NCBI GenBank assembly: GCA_015501585.1
Contig: JADNRY010000058.1
Span: forward strand, 124,001 to 188,000
Reading direction: 5' to 3'
Length of the DNA: 64,000 nt
From: Rhodocollybia butyracea
Lineage: Eukaryota > Basidiomycota > Agaricomycetes > Agaricales > Omphalotaceae
The position numbers and the translations under genes are program-made. The notes beneath the pieces are model-generated. The model was given only the letters and a program-made list of their open reading frames with translations. It had not been told where the DNA came from and searched no databases. Shown in pieces: positions 23,430 to 34,100 of this stretch (its first letter is position 1; each line of letters opens with the position of its first letter).

Positions 23430-24205
23430 ATGTCTCTCGAGCCAGAAACAACCTATACTAGCTTTTACACTCACAACTTGGTCGATGGAAATGCGACGCC
23501 CGATTTCAAAGAGGCCATAGATCACCTAGTCCATACACCCTCTCATATCCCAGAGTGGAGACCGAAATTGTTTGGTGCTTCAATAATGGACAGAATGGTG
23601 TTGTCAGAAGTAAATCTTGGGCCTATGGCGGATGAGCCATCGCGTCAGGAAGCCAAAGTTGTTCTCAAGCTTGTGGTGAATGAAGGTCCGTAACGACAAT
23701 ACCGTCTCATCGTTGACTCAGAATTACTCGTCTGAATTCCTCTGTAGAAATGCTCAATCTTGCCAATACCGTTCATGGAGGAGCTCTTGCTTACTTTGTG
23801 GATTTGTATAACGCGCCCTTCAGTCCGACTGTCTATCTATCGTTGATAATTTCTCTGCATAGCTGCTCTTCCCTGGCTTTACTCGCGCTGGATGCAACTC
23901 AAAAGATGACTGTTTCACAAGCCATAAATATTGTTTTTCACTCTCCGGCTTCTCTGTAAGTATCCTGTTATGCACAAACTCTTGTTTTAACTTTCGCCTG
24001 CAGTGGTGACACTATTCGAATTGTGAGCAGAAGTGTTACCGCAGGTGGAAGGTCTGCGTCTGGAAAGACAGAGGTGAGCTGCTGTCGATGTCCATACTAT
24101 ATCTCAACCCTGATGTAATAGATCTGGAACGAAACCCACCGTCGTTTGGTTGTTTCTGGTGTCCACATCAAGATGCGAGCATCTCCGCCGAGGAGCAAGT
24201 TGTGA
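23430..24205 (+). CDS. Hotdog-fold thioesterase, copy 2
   Basis: This is the second tandem paralogue, with the same five-exon plan and intact frame (about 186 residues). Exon 1 starts MSLEPETTYTSFYTHNL. Exon 2 carries MLNLANTVHGGALAYFVDF, exon 3 CSSLALLALDATQKMTVSQA and the last exon ends MRASPPRSKL. Intron positions and phases match copy 1 exactly. Exon sequences are closer to copy 3 than to copy 1. The promoter block ACTCGGCGGCC just upstream is shared with the other copies, so regulation may be similar. Function is as for copy 1. Confidence 0.82.
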
Positions 24206-24279
24206 TACTCATCTCGTTGATCCCGGTGCAGATCATTTTGTGTGTGTTTTTGGGCAGTAGTAGGAGCCTAGATGTATCA

Positions 24280-24425
24280 TAGTGAACAGAGTTTGTACAC
24301 CTTCGACTGATCGTAAATGGGCTTATTCTTTGCCGATTAACCGTAAGAAATTTTCACTGGCATACTACCAGACTGGGAATCCGCTGGCGTTTCCTGTTGA
24401 ACAGAAGTCACATAAGTACCTTTTT
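24280..24425 (+). pseudogene. Second remnant of the region upstream of the oxygenase
   Basis: This stretch matches the sequence following copies 1 and 3 (22390-22500 and 25905-26060). It begins GAACAGAGTTTGTACA and includes a CTTCGACTGATC block, a TTTGCCGA block and GCTGGCGTTTCC. Homology fades near 24420, before any oxygenase coding sequence. It shows that the copy 2 unit also once extended toward an oxygenase gene. Confidence 0.7.
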
Positions 24426-25068
24426 CAATTTTCAGGGGTTGACTACTCAGGTCGCAATTCCGAGCAGGGGCTTCTATCTCAGATCTCCTGTCCCCCATGG
24501 CAGAGCTGGTATATTTTCCCCTTTCTAAGTGGCTGGTTACAGAGAAGGCAAAGTTGCACTTATCTTAGGAATAGGAGCGATAAGGTTTAATTTCGGGTAC
24601 GAAGAGAGCTCCAATAAGTAGTAAACAGGTAGACATGTCTTACCTGGTACAAAAACCCGATACTTACCTGGTAAGGTAATTCAACTTGATTTTGATATAT
24701 CCGATAGGATGAGATAAGCAGGCGTGAGAATCGGCATTTCATCCGACTAGTCCGACTCTAACGAGTTATTCAGAAAAAATCTCGTCTCCCATCCATTTTC
24801 CGACTCAAAAATATTTCACTCAGGGCTCGCAAACAGAACGACAGTGTTAAAATACTCTTAGCATTTTTAGAGATGTTCTCGATTGGCCTTTTTCTGGGAT
24901 ACCCACCACGCGAAGCCTCAGCAAAACCCATTGATATTCGCATCAAAGCAGGAAATCAAGATCAGATGATCTTCCATCTTCCATGGACTATGACTGTCAC
25001 TGTAACGGTCGTGTGCCCGACATATTGCTCACCGGTAACTTGGCAGCCGAATATTCAAGCCCGATACC

Positions 25069-25828
25069 ATGTCTTCTGAACCAGAAACAGCCTTTACCAG
25101 CTCTTACACTCACAACTCTGTTGCTGGCAATGCGACGCACAATGTCAAAGAGGCCATAGATAACCTGGTCCATACACCCTCTCATTCTCCAGAGTGGAGG
25201 CCGAAATTGTTTGGTGCTTCAATAATGGACAGAATGGTGTTGTCAGAAGTGAATATTGGGCCTATAGCAGAGGAGCCGTCGCGTCAGGAAGCTAAAGTTG
25301 TTCTCAAGCTTGTGGTGAACGAAGGTCCGTAACCGACAATACCGTCTCACTGTTGACTCTGAATTGTTCTGTAGAAATGCTCAATCTTGCCAATACCGTT
25401 CATGGAGGAGCTCTTGCTTACTTTGTGGATTTGTATGACATGCCCTTCAATCCGGCTGCCTATCACTGATGAATTTATCTGCATAGCTGCTCTTCCCTGG
25501 CTCTAGTCGCGCTGGATACAACTCAAAAGTTGACTGTTTCGCAAGCCATAAATATCGTTTTTCATTCTCCTGCTTCTCTGTAAGTGTCCTGACCTTCACA
25601 AACCCTTGTTCTGACTTTCGTCTCCAGCGGTGACACTATTCGGATCGTAAACAGAAGCATTACCTCAGGTGGAAGGTCTGCATCTGGAAAGACAGAGGTG
25701 AGTTGCTAAATGATGTCCATGCTTTAAATCCCAACACTTTGTAGATCTGGAACGAAACTCACCGACGTTTGGTTGTTTCCGGTGTCCACATCAAGATGCG
25801 AGCATCTCCGCCGAAGAGCAAATTGTAA
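25069..25828 (+). CDS. Hotdog-fold thioesterase, copy 3
   Basis: This is the third tandem paralogue, with five exons, intact frame and about 186 residues. It begins MSSEPETAFTSSYTHNSVAGN. The HGG motif block is identical to the other copies, and the last exon reads WNETHRRLVVSGVHIKMRASPPKSKL. Splice sites sit at the same codons as in copies 1 and 2. This copy is next to the only complete oxygenase gene (about 310 bp apart), so it probably keeps the ancestral neighbourhood. Function is as for copy 1. Confidence 0.82.
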
Positions 25829-26080
25829 TACCCATTTTCGTCAATCCTGCAGGTCATTTTACGTCTGTTGTAGAGCTGTAGATAGAGAGAGATGTATCAT
25901 TAGTGACGGAACAGAGTTTGTACATCTTCGACTGATCATAAACGTGCTTATCCTTTGCCGACTAACTCAGGAGTACGGATAAGCAATTTTACAATGCTCA
26001 CTGACATGCTAGTACCCGACCAGTGGATCTTATGGGAATTCGCTGGCGTTTCCGTCGGTAACCGCACTCATGACTTGGGG

Positions 26081-26089
26081 TATAAAAGG
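26081..26089 (+). promoter_or_regulatory. TATA box of the oxygenase gene
   Basis: TATAAAAGG lies about 50 bases before the first ATG at 26137, a normal distance for a TATA promoter with a short leader. The duplicated remnant at 22680 has a degraded version, consistent with loss of function there. Confidence 0.6.
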
Positions 26090-26136
26090 GCAAGTGCACA
26101 TCATATAACTCCCATCTTTCTCCCACATATCATATC

Positions 26137-27451
26137 ATGCCTGCAACTGCATTCCCGAGTTTCCGACCAACATCCCGACGCACCCGCTTTTGGTTGTGGA
26201 CTATGAACTCCTCAAGAAAGGCGACCAGAAGGAGATGGATGAGTTGTGGAAAGCTGCAACTTCGCTCGGATTCTGGTAGTAAGTTCATTTAATGGATGTA
26301 TCACTCTATCAACGCTGATGTGTTTAGTTTGAAGAATCATGGGGCTGATGAGAATGTCGAACAAATGTTTGACATGGGAGCCGAAACAATGGATTTGTCG
26401 ATGGAAGAGAAGATGAAGTATGAGCAAGGGGACGGAGGATCTTCGTTTGGGTGAGAACTCAACGCTCATTTCGTTTGCTTGGATAATAAATATGTGCTGT
26501 GTTTAAGGTACAAGTTTGCTGGTGCCAACGCCGTTGATGCATCTGGAGAACTCGATAAAATCGAATTCATCAACATCGCCAAAGATGATGCGTTGGCCTG
26601 GCCTAATCAGGCTCGAAGGACCTACCCTTCCACCGTCAACAACCGTATGGTTTCTACCATCGTTCCTTTTGTCAAAAAGTCCCTCGAGATCAACAATCTT
26701 ATCTTGAGTGTCTTCAACGACAAACTTGGGCTTCCTGAGGGTACATTGTTGAAGCATCATTCTGAGGAATACAGTGCAAGCGAGGCGCGGACGATCAAGG
26801 CTCCAAAGAACCTCCCTGTTGGCAAACAAGCGATTGGGGCTCATACCGATTTCGGGAGTTTGAGCTTCTTGCACAATCGGCTTGGGGGATTGCAAGTTTT
26901 GCCTCCCGGAGTTGAAGAATGGCAGTATGTAAAGGTTAGAATACTGATGCATCTCGAAGGAAGCACTGAACATATATGATGCCTACAGCCTGTACCAGGA
27001 CATGCAATTTGTAATGTCGGGGATGCTTTGGCCCTGTTAAGCGGTGGCATCCTCCGCTCAAACATACATCGAGTCTTGTAGGTGCACCTGCTTATGATGA
27101 TTGAACTTCACCACTCAACGTCCATGCAGTCCACCTCCCGGTGCTCAAGCTGCCTTCGAACGCTGGTCCCAGGTCTTTTTTACTCGGCCTGGTAACTCTG
27201 TCATACTTCGACCCTTATCAGATGAAAGCCCATTGGTCGCTGAAGCAGTCAGTAAGCTGAGCGATGAACGAAGAGAGACTCTGACCCCTGGAGTAACCGC
27301 GGATGACTGGTTTAATCGGAGAATAAGGAATCAGAGGATTAAAAACAGATCGGTAAGCTGTTGTGCGTACTCCACAATCAGACTAATAATGCGCCTACAG
27401 GGGCCAGAGACATGGATGGCAAGCAGAGGCACAGAGCTCGGAAGGGCTTAA
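26137..27451 (+). CDS. 2OG-Fe(II) dioxygenase, isopenicillin N synthase-like
   Basis: This is a non-haem iron oxygenase of about 350 residues in six exons, with donors near 26279, 26450, 26936, 27079 and 27355. Recognisable blocks are ELWKAATSLGFWYLKNHGAD (IPNS-type N-domain) and GAHTDFGSLSFL with the iron ligands His and Asp. GLQVLPPG, NVGDALALLSGGILRSNIHRV with the distal His, and FFTRPGNSV follow. Such enzymes oxidise small molecules using 2-oxoglutarate; the substrate is unknown. Oddity: the ATG at 26137, right after the TATA box, is not in the frame of the rest. MPATAFPSF is in frame 1, while PTNIPTHPLLVVDYE continues in frame 0, with no room for an intron. Either one base is missing near 26162, or translation starts elsewhere. 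All downstream exons are intact. Confidence 0.8.
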
Positions 27452-27638
27452 AGAACTGAAACTTCGTTTCCTATCTTTCGTATTTTGTACCATATATGTA
27501 CCCGATTTATGTACCCGATTATGCAATAAAGACGAGTAGCATTGAAACGACAGCAGTAGTATTATAACAGAGCAGACGAAAAATACATGTTCAAAATCCT
27601 GATTCTATGATGAAGGAACCACGCGGTTGTTGCCAGAT

Positions 27639-28098
27639 TCATCGTCCACCACGAAGAGCAAGAACAAGATGTAGAACAGCTCCCGCTCCGATTGAGGCCT
27701 CAAGTGCCGTCTTGTCATCAGGTCTAAATGAAAATAGGTCACTAAAATACCGAGGATGACGCGTAGAAGGACGCACAATTGTCTTCCACCAAAAATAAGC
27801 CGCTGCTGTACTGGTGGAACTCCTGATTGCTCCTCGACCTTTTCTTTGATGAGGGAGATCTAGTGGCACTTTGTGAGTTGGGCGCAAACGTGAACTTGGA
27901 GATGTACTTTGTCTTCAGGGTCAACATCGAGTTCAATCTAAGGATCAACTCGGTCAGAAAAGAGGTAATATGGCCAGAAATTGTTGATTTATCGTACCTC
28001 TTTCCCGGTCAAAGTCTGTAAAACGCCACTGAAATCAGAAAACCTTGTCTGGTTATGATGATAAGCAGTCAGATACTTACTCTTACTTTAATCAACAT
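27639..28098 (-). CDS. NEDD8: NEDD8 / Rub1 ubiquitin-like modifier
   Basis: This is a 77-residue ubiquitin-like protein split over five exons: 28098-28081, 28015-27998, 27937-27908, 27859-27777 and 27723-27639. Two exons are only 18 nt long. All splice sites are GT..AG and phases agree. The protein starts MLIKVRTLTGKEIELD and ends VLHLVLALRGG followed by one residue (Arg) to be cleaved off. Ala in ALRGG, where ubiquitin has Arg, is diagnostic for NEDD8, which is conjugated to cullins to activate SCF ligases. Position 48 is Arg (GGRQL) rather than the usual Lys, so K48-type chains would not form. It is transcribed divergently from SAP18, with start codons about 130 bp apart. Confidence 0.93.
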
Positions 28099-28230
28099 GG
28101 TCACGGAGAAATACGCAAGACGGTGTTCAGTCCGAGTGGAATCAAGTGGAAGAGCTGAAAGAGCGCTGAGTCACACTTGGTCACTACTTTAAAGATCACG
28201 TGTATATCTTTAGCTTTGACCTTGACGGCG

Positions 28231-29175
28231 ATGGAAGTGGACCATTCTTCACCAGCAGGCCAATCCGCTGTATCCAGGGACAAGGTGCGTGAAACTTTCC
28301 TGGGCTGTTTAAATCTACTTACCAGTTCCCAGACAGCCCCATTTCTTATCCGAACATTTGTGAAAATCGGGAGCTTCCACCGACTTTCGTTATTCGAGGA
28401 TGGAACACTTCCAACCACAGATGAACAGCAGCTTTTTACATGGCAAGCACTCAGTTAACTACATATTCTGTAATAAAGCTCATTCTCTAGCAGGAAAGAT
28501 GCTACACTTCGCGAAGTGTTAACAACACTGCGAAACACTGCTCCTCACGTTCCAGAATACCGCCATCCTCTTGCTCGGTTTTCTTTCCGTACAGTCTATG
28601 CTGACTCTGGAAACAAGGGCCGTTTCTCTCAAAAAGAACTCGGAATGGTATACTCTCGAGATATCCTCGGTGAACCAGGTACACTTACCGCTGTCGCCTC
28701 TCGTATTGTTGAGGAGAATGATGAAAACCGAGAGCCAACTGATCGCGAAAAAGAAGAGCGAACTTTGGATGAACTTCGATTTGTACCTGGAGATTATCTT
28801 CTTCTTGCTGTCTTGTTGCCCAAGAACGTGACAATGGGCAGCGATCTTTCCATCAAAGGTTCTGCCAGTGCGGCGGCTACACAAAATGGACCAGGGTGGA
28901 AAGGTGACGGTGGATGGGGTAAAACGGTAGCTTCAGGTGGTGTACCAGCGCTTGGTAGAGGCGGAGGACATTGGCGTGGTGATTCAAACGGGAGGGGAAG
29001 AGGTGGCAGAGGTGGGGCTCGAGGAGAAGACAGAGAAGAAAGGGAAGATAGCCGAATTCCTCCGCCGAGATCACCCAGGAGGTCAGGTCGTGGTTGGGGA
29101 GACCGTGGTGGAAGAGGTGGCAGACGTAGTCCCCGTTCGCGTTCTCGAAGTCCTCCAAGACGACGTGGAGACTAG
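28231..29175 (+). CDS. SAP18: SAP18-like protein with RGG/RS tail
   Basis: About 281 residues are encoded in three exons: 28231-28284, 28333-28442 and 28494-29175. The conserved core matches Sin3-associated polypeptide p18: TAPFLIRTFVKIGSFHRLSLF, then LFTWKDATLREVLTTLR, FSFRTVYAD and DELRFVPGDYLLLAVLLP. SAP18 acts in the Sin3 histone deacetylase complex and the ASAP splicing complex. The last 90 residues form a Gly/Arg-rich RGG region ending in Arg-Ser repeats, suggesting RNA binding. Intron 1 is 48 nt with no in-frame stop, so its retention would insert 16 residues. Intron 2 has a GC donor (ATG|GCAAGC..TAGCAG), the only choice that rebuilds FTWKDATL. Confidence 0.87.
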
Positions 29176-29435
29176 TACCTGTATCATTATTGTTGTCCGT
29201 CGTTATACCTTTTGTGTCCAAAAGTACAGATATATGTGTATGTCAGATTTCAGACTACATATGTAGTTACACTACTAAACAAAACAAAGCGAGAATCGAC
29301 AAGAGAAGAGCATGCAAACAAAGGAACCAAAAGTCGAAATGTGGAAAGATAGAATCATATCTCCGAGTAGAAAACGAAGGGAATAAGGATAAAATAAATC
29401 GTAAAGCAGTAATGAAAGGTTCACTCTACCCATTG

Positions 29436-31453
29436 TTACCGGCCTGGTGTATTGCTTCTCCCAGGAGTAGTACCTCTCCTTGGTGTACCAGGAGCCTTCT
29501 TTGGGGTTTGAGGTACCTCTGTCAACCTCCTCTGACTGCTCCCAACCGTACCACTCTCTTCCATCCTATAAACCTCCCTCGCTGCCCTCCTAGCCGCATC
29601 CCCAATTTGCGCTGGTGGACGCGCACTGTCCACCCGTGCCAATGCCCGAAACAGATTCTGCGAGTCATTCCCTCGCCGCGAAGGCGCTGGAGGAACATAG
29701 GAACCAAGAATCTGGGTGAACATAGAAGTTGTTCCGGTCCGTGTAGTATTAGGCACATCCCCTGAACGTGCCGCGAGCGCCATTGAGAGGAGCCTAAATC
29801 GCTCATCTAAGGCTGCCTCAGCTACAGCTGTCGTTGCACGAGCTGCGTTGACATTGGTGTGTAGCAAGTCTAGATTGAACGGCAGCTCGGAAAATTCCTT
29901 GCTCAATTCAGCTTCTGCCTGCTCTCGGCCTATCCGTATGCCTGTGGTCGTCGTTCGCTGTATCGAGCCTGTGGGATCCAGCGTTAGGCCTAGTACGGCC
30001 TTGGCGAGGGCAAAGCCAGGACGCTGCGACTCGAGAATGTGTTCCAAAGGAAGCCAGCTCCAGTCTTCCTGCACGTCAGCCTTTTGCTTTCCCTTGGCTT
30101 TCGCTGATAACGACTGGCGATGGGAAATGTCAGACTTGCGCTTGTCGATTCGGGCTTGTTCCTTTTTCAGATGCGTCTCGTAGTGATAATTAACGTTCTT
30201 CCATGTTTCATGTTCTTCCTCCATTCTTGATGAAGAAAATAAGTCGGCGAACATTGTAGAACAAGTAACGAAGACTTACCGTCGAATTTCCTCACTATAC
30301 TGCTTCTCATACCTCCGATTAGAGACATTCTGTTCGTTCGCTCGGGACCCTGTGGACTGGGACTGAGGATTTGTGCTAATATCAATCGTCTTGTCCGCCA
30401 GCTGTCGTTGAATGCCTTCCTGAACCTTTTTGAGAGCCGTCGCTTCTTCGGCAGAAAGTGGAGGAAGCGAGCGTTCGGGATCTGTGAGGTACGAGCCAGC
30501 TGAACGAGAGGTGCACCAACTGAGTAGTACGCGTAGCCTTTCTGTTTCTGGTATTTCGGAATCAATATGCTTGAAAAAGCTAGTTGGCGAAATGGAGTTG
30601 TGTGGATGTGCTTGAAAAAACATCAGTCTCAACAACAAAGCTACAAAACAGAGGACACACAAAGTATACCGGTGGCTTCGAATGATTGACTTATTCGTTT
30701 CCCTCTCCCATTAACTGAGCTATTTCTCCTATGCTTTCGCGCCGAGCCATCTGCAGAAGACCCGCGACCTCGCTCACCAGATTCTGCTGGCTCCGGTTCC
30801 TGTGATGAAGCACGGATTCCGTTCATAGCGTCCTCTCGCAACCGTTTGTTTTTAGTGATTAATGGACTTTCCATATTAGCAGGAGGCAAAGCCTGTGTTG
30901 TGTCGACTATTCGAGCTGATTTTCGACTACTGTTTGGTGGACGAGCTGGCACATGGTATTCTTCACGAAGAGATGGATTTAATGTAGCCCGAGCTCTGGC
31001 TTCACGCCTAAGCCTATCTGCCTCGTCCTCCATGGCACGAACATCGTCTTCGATCTCTGGTGTTCCTTTTTGGAATTTGGAGGAAGGACCTGCCAGAGGT
31101 TGTGATGAAACGCGTGGAGGTTTAGAGGATGAAGGTGGCTGGGAGTCTGCACGAAACTTTTTGGCAGGTGGACGATGTGGATTGGACGAAGGCGGGGGAT
31201 CTGGCGGTGGTTGGGATATAGGACGAGAGCCCTGCGAAGATGTTGGGCGAACAATTACAAGGCCTCCAGGAAGTTCTTCTCCATTGTGAACTAAAAAATC
31301 ATTTCCGAAATCGGAGATCAATAAGAAATTGCCAGTTCAAACTCGACAATGAACGAACTTTTGCAACTTACGTTTCCGCTTGCTGCCTGACGCGACAAGT
31401 TTGGCTTGAGACCGTTGGCTGGAGGTTGGTGGACGCCCGGTCATAAGGTTCAT
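29436..31453 (-). CDS. Kinetochore protein Dsn1/Mis13
   Basis: This is a MIND/Mis12-complex subunit of about 610 residues in at least four exons. Exon 1 (from 31453, MNLMTGRPP; an inner ATG lies at 31444) is followed by a long disordered Ser/Pro-rich N-terminal exon that contains basic GRGKRISQSFEATG. The next exon carries the Mis13 signature PHNSISPTSFFKHIDSEIPE and RLRVLLSWCTSRSAGSY. The last exon starts RMEEEHETWKNVNYHYE and contains coiled-coil-like and basic C-terminal segments ending in PGTPRRGTTPGRSNTPGR-type repeats. The pattern of a basic patch, KHI, PE and LL-W-C matches Mis13/Dsn1 proteins that link centromeric chromatin to the Ndc80 complex. It is convergent with SAP18 (260 bp). 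Confidence 0.85.
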
Positions 31454-32339
31454 CCCAGAATTGGCCGGCAGGACACGCAGCGTAGGAAGGGTCGATCGAA
31501 GTCGACAATCAACGAGCGAATTACATAATACGCTGGCGAACGCGTGTCACGTGAACAACGCGCAAAATTATACGAAGGATCCTCACTTCAAATATAGATA
31601 GTACTTGGGGGATGGTGGACTCTTCATGAGTTCGGCCATATATGCTGATGGGCACATGGATAATTGCAAGGGATAACAATTTATCGATTATCGATGATGA
31701 TTCAATAATGCCAATTCTACATACACCCCAACCGTATCCTCCAGCAGTGCCACCTATTTCTGACCCTCTTTGTCAGTAGTAGTAGGCTAAACCAAATCCG
31801 ATATATACCCCTTGTTCTCAAATATCAGGAGCTTCACGTCGATAAAAGATCTGATTCTGAGAATACTACCATGCAGTAGTATCTGCCAACAGTGCCACCT
31901 ATTTCTGACCCTCTTTGTCAGTGGAACCAAGTCCGATATAGTATACCCCTTGTTTTCAAATGTTCGGGAGCTTAGCGCTTAGCGCTTCAGGTGTGCATGA
32001 AGGGATCATTGATAATAGCTACCCAAAATAAACAGGTTTTTCAATTTCCGTTAAGGCCTGAGGGTCGACGCTGGTCGACGTCGGCGCGTCGACAATTGTC
32101 TCTTATTATTAACAGATTAACCTATCGGTGTGACATGGTCTTTCTTGTTGTATTCTAGGTACCATCTTCAATTTTTCACGGCAGACCAGCCCAGATCTTT
32201 CCACCATACACTTTGACCAATTAAGGTAAATTTAGAAGTGAAGGATTATAAAAGGAAAATTTCGATTTCAAGTCGACACGGCTGTTCATCGCTTTATAAA
32301 CGACAGACCGAGTATGTGCTCTCCACGTAATCCTGTCTC
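31454..32339. other. Intergenic region with a direct repeat
   Basis: No gene is supported. It holds the direct repeat at 31742-31974, annotated separately, and a GTCGAC-rich stretch near 32060-32090. A TATAAA near 32295 precedes the membrane-protein pseudogene. Confidence 0.5.
31742..31974. repeat. Imperfect direct repeat, two units of about 90 bp
   Basis: Unit 1 (31742-31834) and unit 2 (31887-31974) share AGTGCCACCTATTTCTGACC, CTCTTTGTCAGT, a CCGATATA block, ACCCCTTGTT and AGGAGCTT/GGGAGCTT in the same order. They are separated by about 52 bp. Origin is unknown; no terminal inverted repeats were found. Confidence 0.85.
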
Positions 32340-32923
32340 ATGTTTACATCGGAAAGATTCTACATTGTCTATGCAGGATTATCCCTATTTGCTATCGCCC
32401 TTTTCGACGCTCTGAAACCCGAGCAAAATAACATCATCACTGCAGCTCTCATCTTCTTACTCTCATCTATCATTGCAATTTCTATCTGGCTATTGCATCG
32501 ATGCAAAACCCAAATTCTTACACCACTTCCCCATTGGACCCGCGCCCAGGATCATGATGAAAGACGACGCGTCGCTGAGAGCGTTGAGCATTCTCTGGTG
32601 CTCCTAGGTTTTGTTCATACATAGTTGATGTCTAAACGGTTGCTCAGTAGTAAGTATATCATTGACTGTCCTCCCTTTCATTTGACTTGGCTGATATTTT
32701 AGTTGTCTATTATGGCAACCCGAGCAATGCTCGCTGGGCTTCTGTTGGAGTTCCACTCACTCTGGTGCTCGTGATTGCCTTTGGAAAATGTCTTCTTTTC
32801 TTGGGAGTCCAAGAGCACCACTGGGGATATTTTCGAGATATCTACTGGGTTGTCACCTCGCCGATCCAATCCGCTCTACGCATTCTCCGCTTTGTTGGCG
32901 ACATAAGACTCGGAGCTGTCTAA
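32340..32923 (+). pseudogene. Multi-pass membrane protein pseudogene
   Basis: This is a paralogue of the intact gene at 57140-57729. Both have the same two-exon layout and shared blocks: ALFDALKP, SIWLLHRC, ESVEHSLVLLGF, GKCLLFLG and HHWGYFRDIYWV. Here codon 95 is TAG (32622-32624) where the paralogue has TTG in FHALLMSMRLLG. The rest, including the splice (A|GTAAGT..TTTTAG) and the second exon to the TAA at 32921, remains open. One nonsense change therefore separates it from a full-length frame. It is either a young pseudogene or encodes a 94-residue truncated product with two membrane segments. Confidence 0.75.
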
Positions 32924-34100
32924 GTCCCGAGCGTTAACACTTGTTTGTGAATGGTGAACTTTGGACAGACGTAAGTTATTTGGATGTGCCACTTGAAGTT
33001 GACGGCAGTATACTGAGTGTTATCAAAGCTACTGGATCTTTATTTTCGTTGTTATCTTTGTATTGTATACAAGCACGCTACCCATTAGCTGCCTTTTTGT
33101 CATCTAGAGGTCGACTTTTTGTGCTTGTTTTCTTTAGGAGTTGCAGGGTGGATGGACGATGGGCTCAAACGCATGCCATGCACTTTCGCTATGCTTTTAG
33201 TCGAAAGGATGGCTTGTCCTATTAATTTCGTTTCGTGAAATCTTGTGCAAATGATTATTGACCGCCGTGCGGGTCGGGTAAACTTGTGTCTTGTATCAAT
33301 AGCAAATGGTGATGTTAGATGATGCTACACAAGATACGGAGACCCACCACTTGAAGTATGCCACTTCGCGAGTTCGCAGGCATTCAGTAACTGTGTTTCA
33401 AAGAGGAAGATCGGATACAAGAATCCCGAGCTGAAAGTTACCGCCATTCTGTTGGCTTCACGATCCGCAGTTGCGATGTGCTTGAGGGTCAACTGATGGG
33501 TCATTTGACAAGCATTTTTAAAGGACAATGAAGACTAGAAAGTACGCTGTGAACCATAGGATACCTGTATCTCTTCAGTACTATGATCAATATGGGTCCC
33601 TAGTAGCCTCATCCTTTAAGCTGTCCAGCGGGGGGCATATTAGAAGGAAAATAGTGCGGTACAACATTCATGGTGCGAAGGACTTGATATACCAAGGACC
33701 AAATCTTATAGCTTGTTTGAAGTTATAATGCCAGAAATGAGTGAAGGACCACAGCGATAATCCCTCGTCTGGCGCTTTACCAGTGAATGTACCTATAGTA
33801 GAAGCACATCACTCCGTACAGATTGAGTGGAAATCGGGTTTGTTTAGATTGCAACTGGCCTCCAGGCCTTCAGGCGATAACTTCAAAGTCGTACTTTTTG
33901 GCTGATTCAATTGGAGTTGCTAGTTGCTGGAGATTTATGTAGTTGAGATTGGGTAGGCAATACCCGGGATTTGATAAGAATGCATGATATGAAGTACTGA
34001 TGAGACTGGTGGTACTTATTCCAATGCTTTCATTTGACGAGTGATGGTCCGATGGTGACTGGTCGGTTGAGAAAATTTAGTCGTGAGTCGTGACGCATCA
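32924..34100. other. Intergenic, no supported gene
   Basis: About 1.2 kb. Several 65-95-codon frames occur but show no domain, signal peptide or credible splicing. The right edge is the insertion site of the CACTA-like element. Confidence 0.4.

Noticed and set aside
21549..27451. Biosynthetic gene cluster of thioesterases and an oxygenase
   Set aside because: No synthase, transporter or regulator is present, and the repetition is explained by tandem duplication of one gene with partial neighbours.
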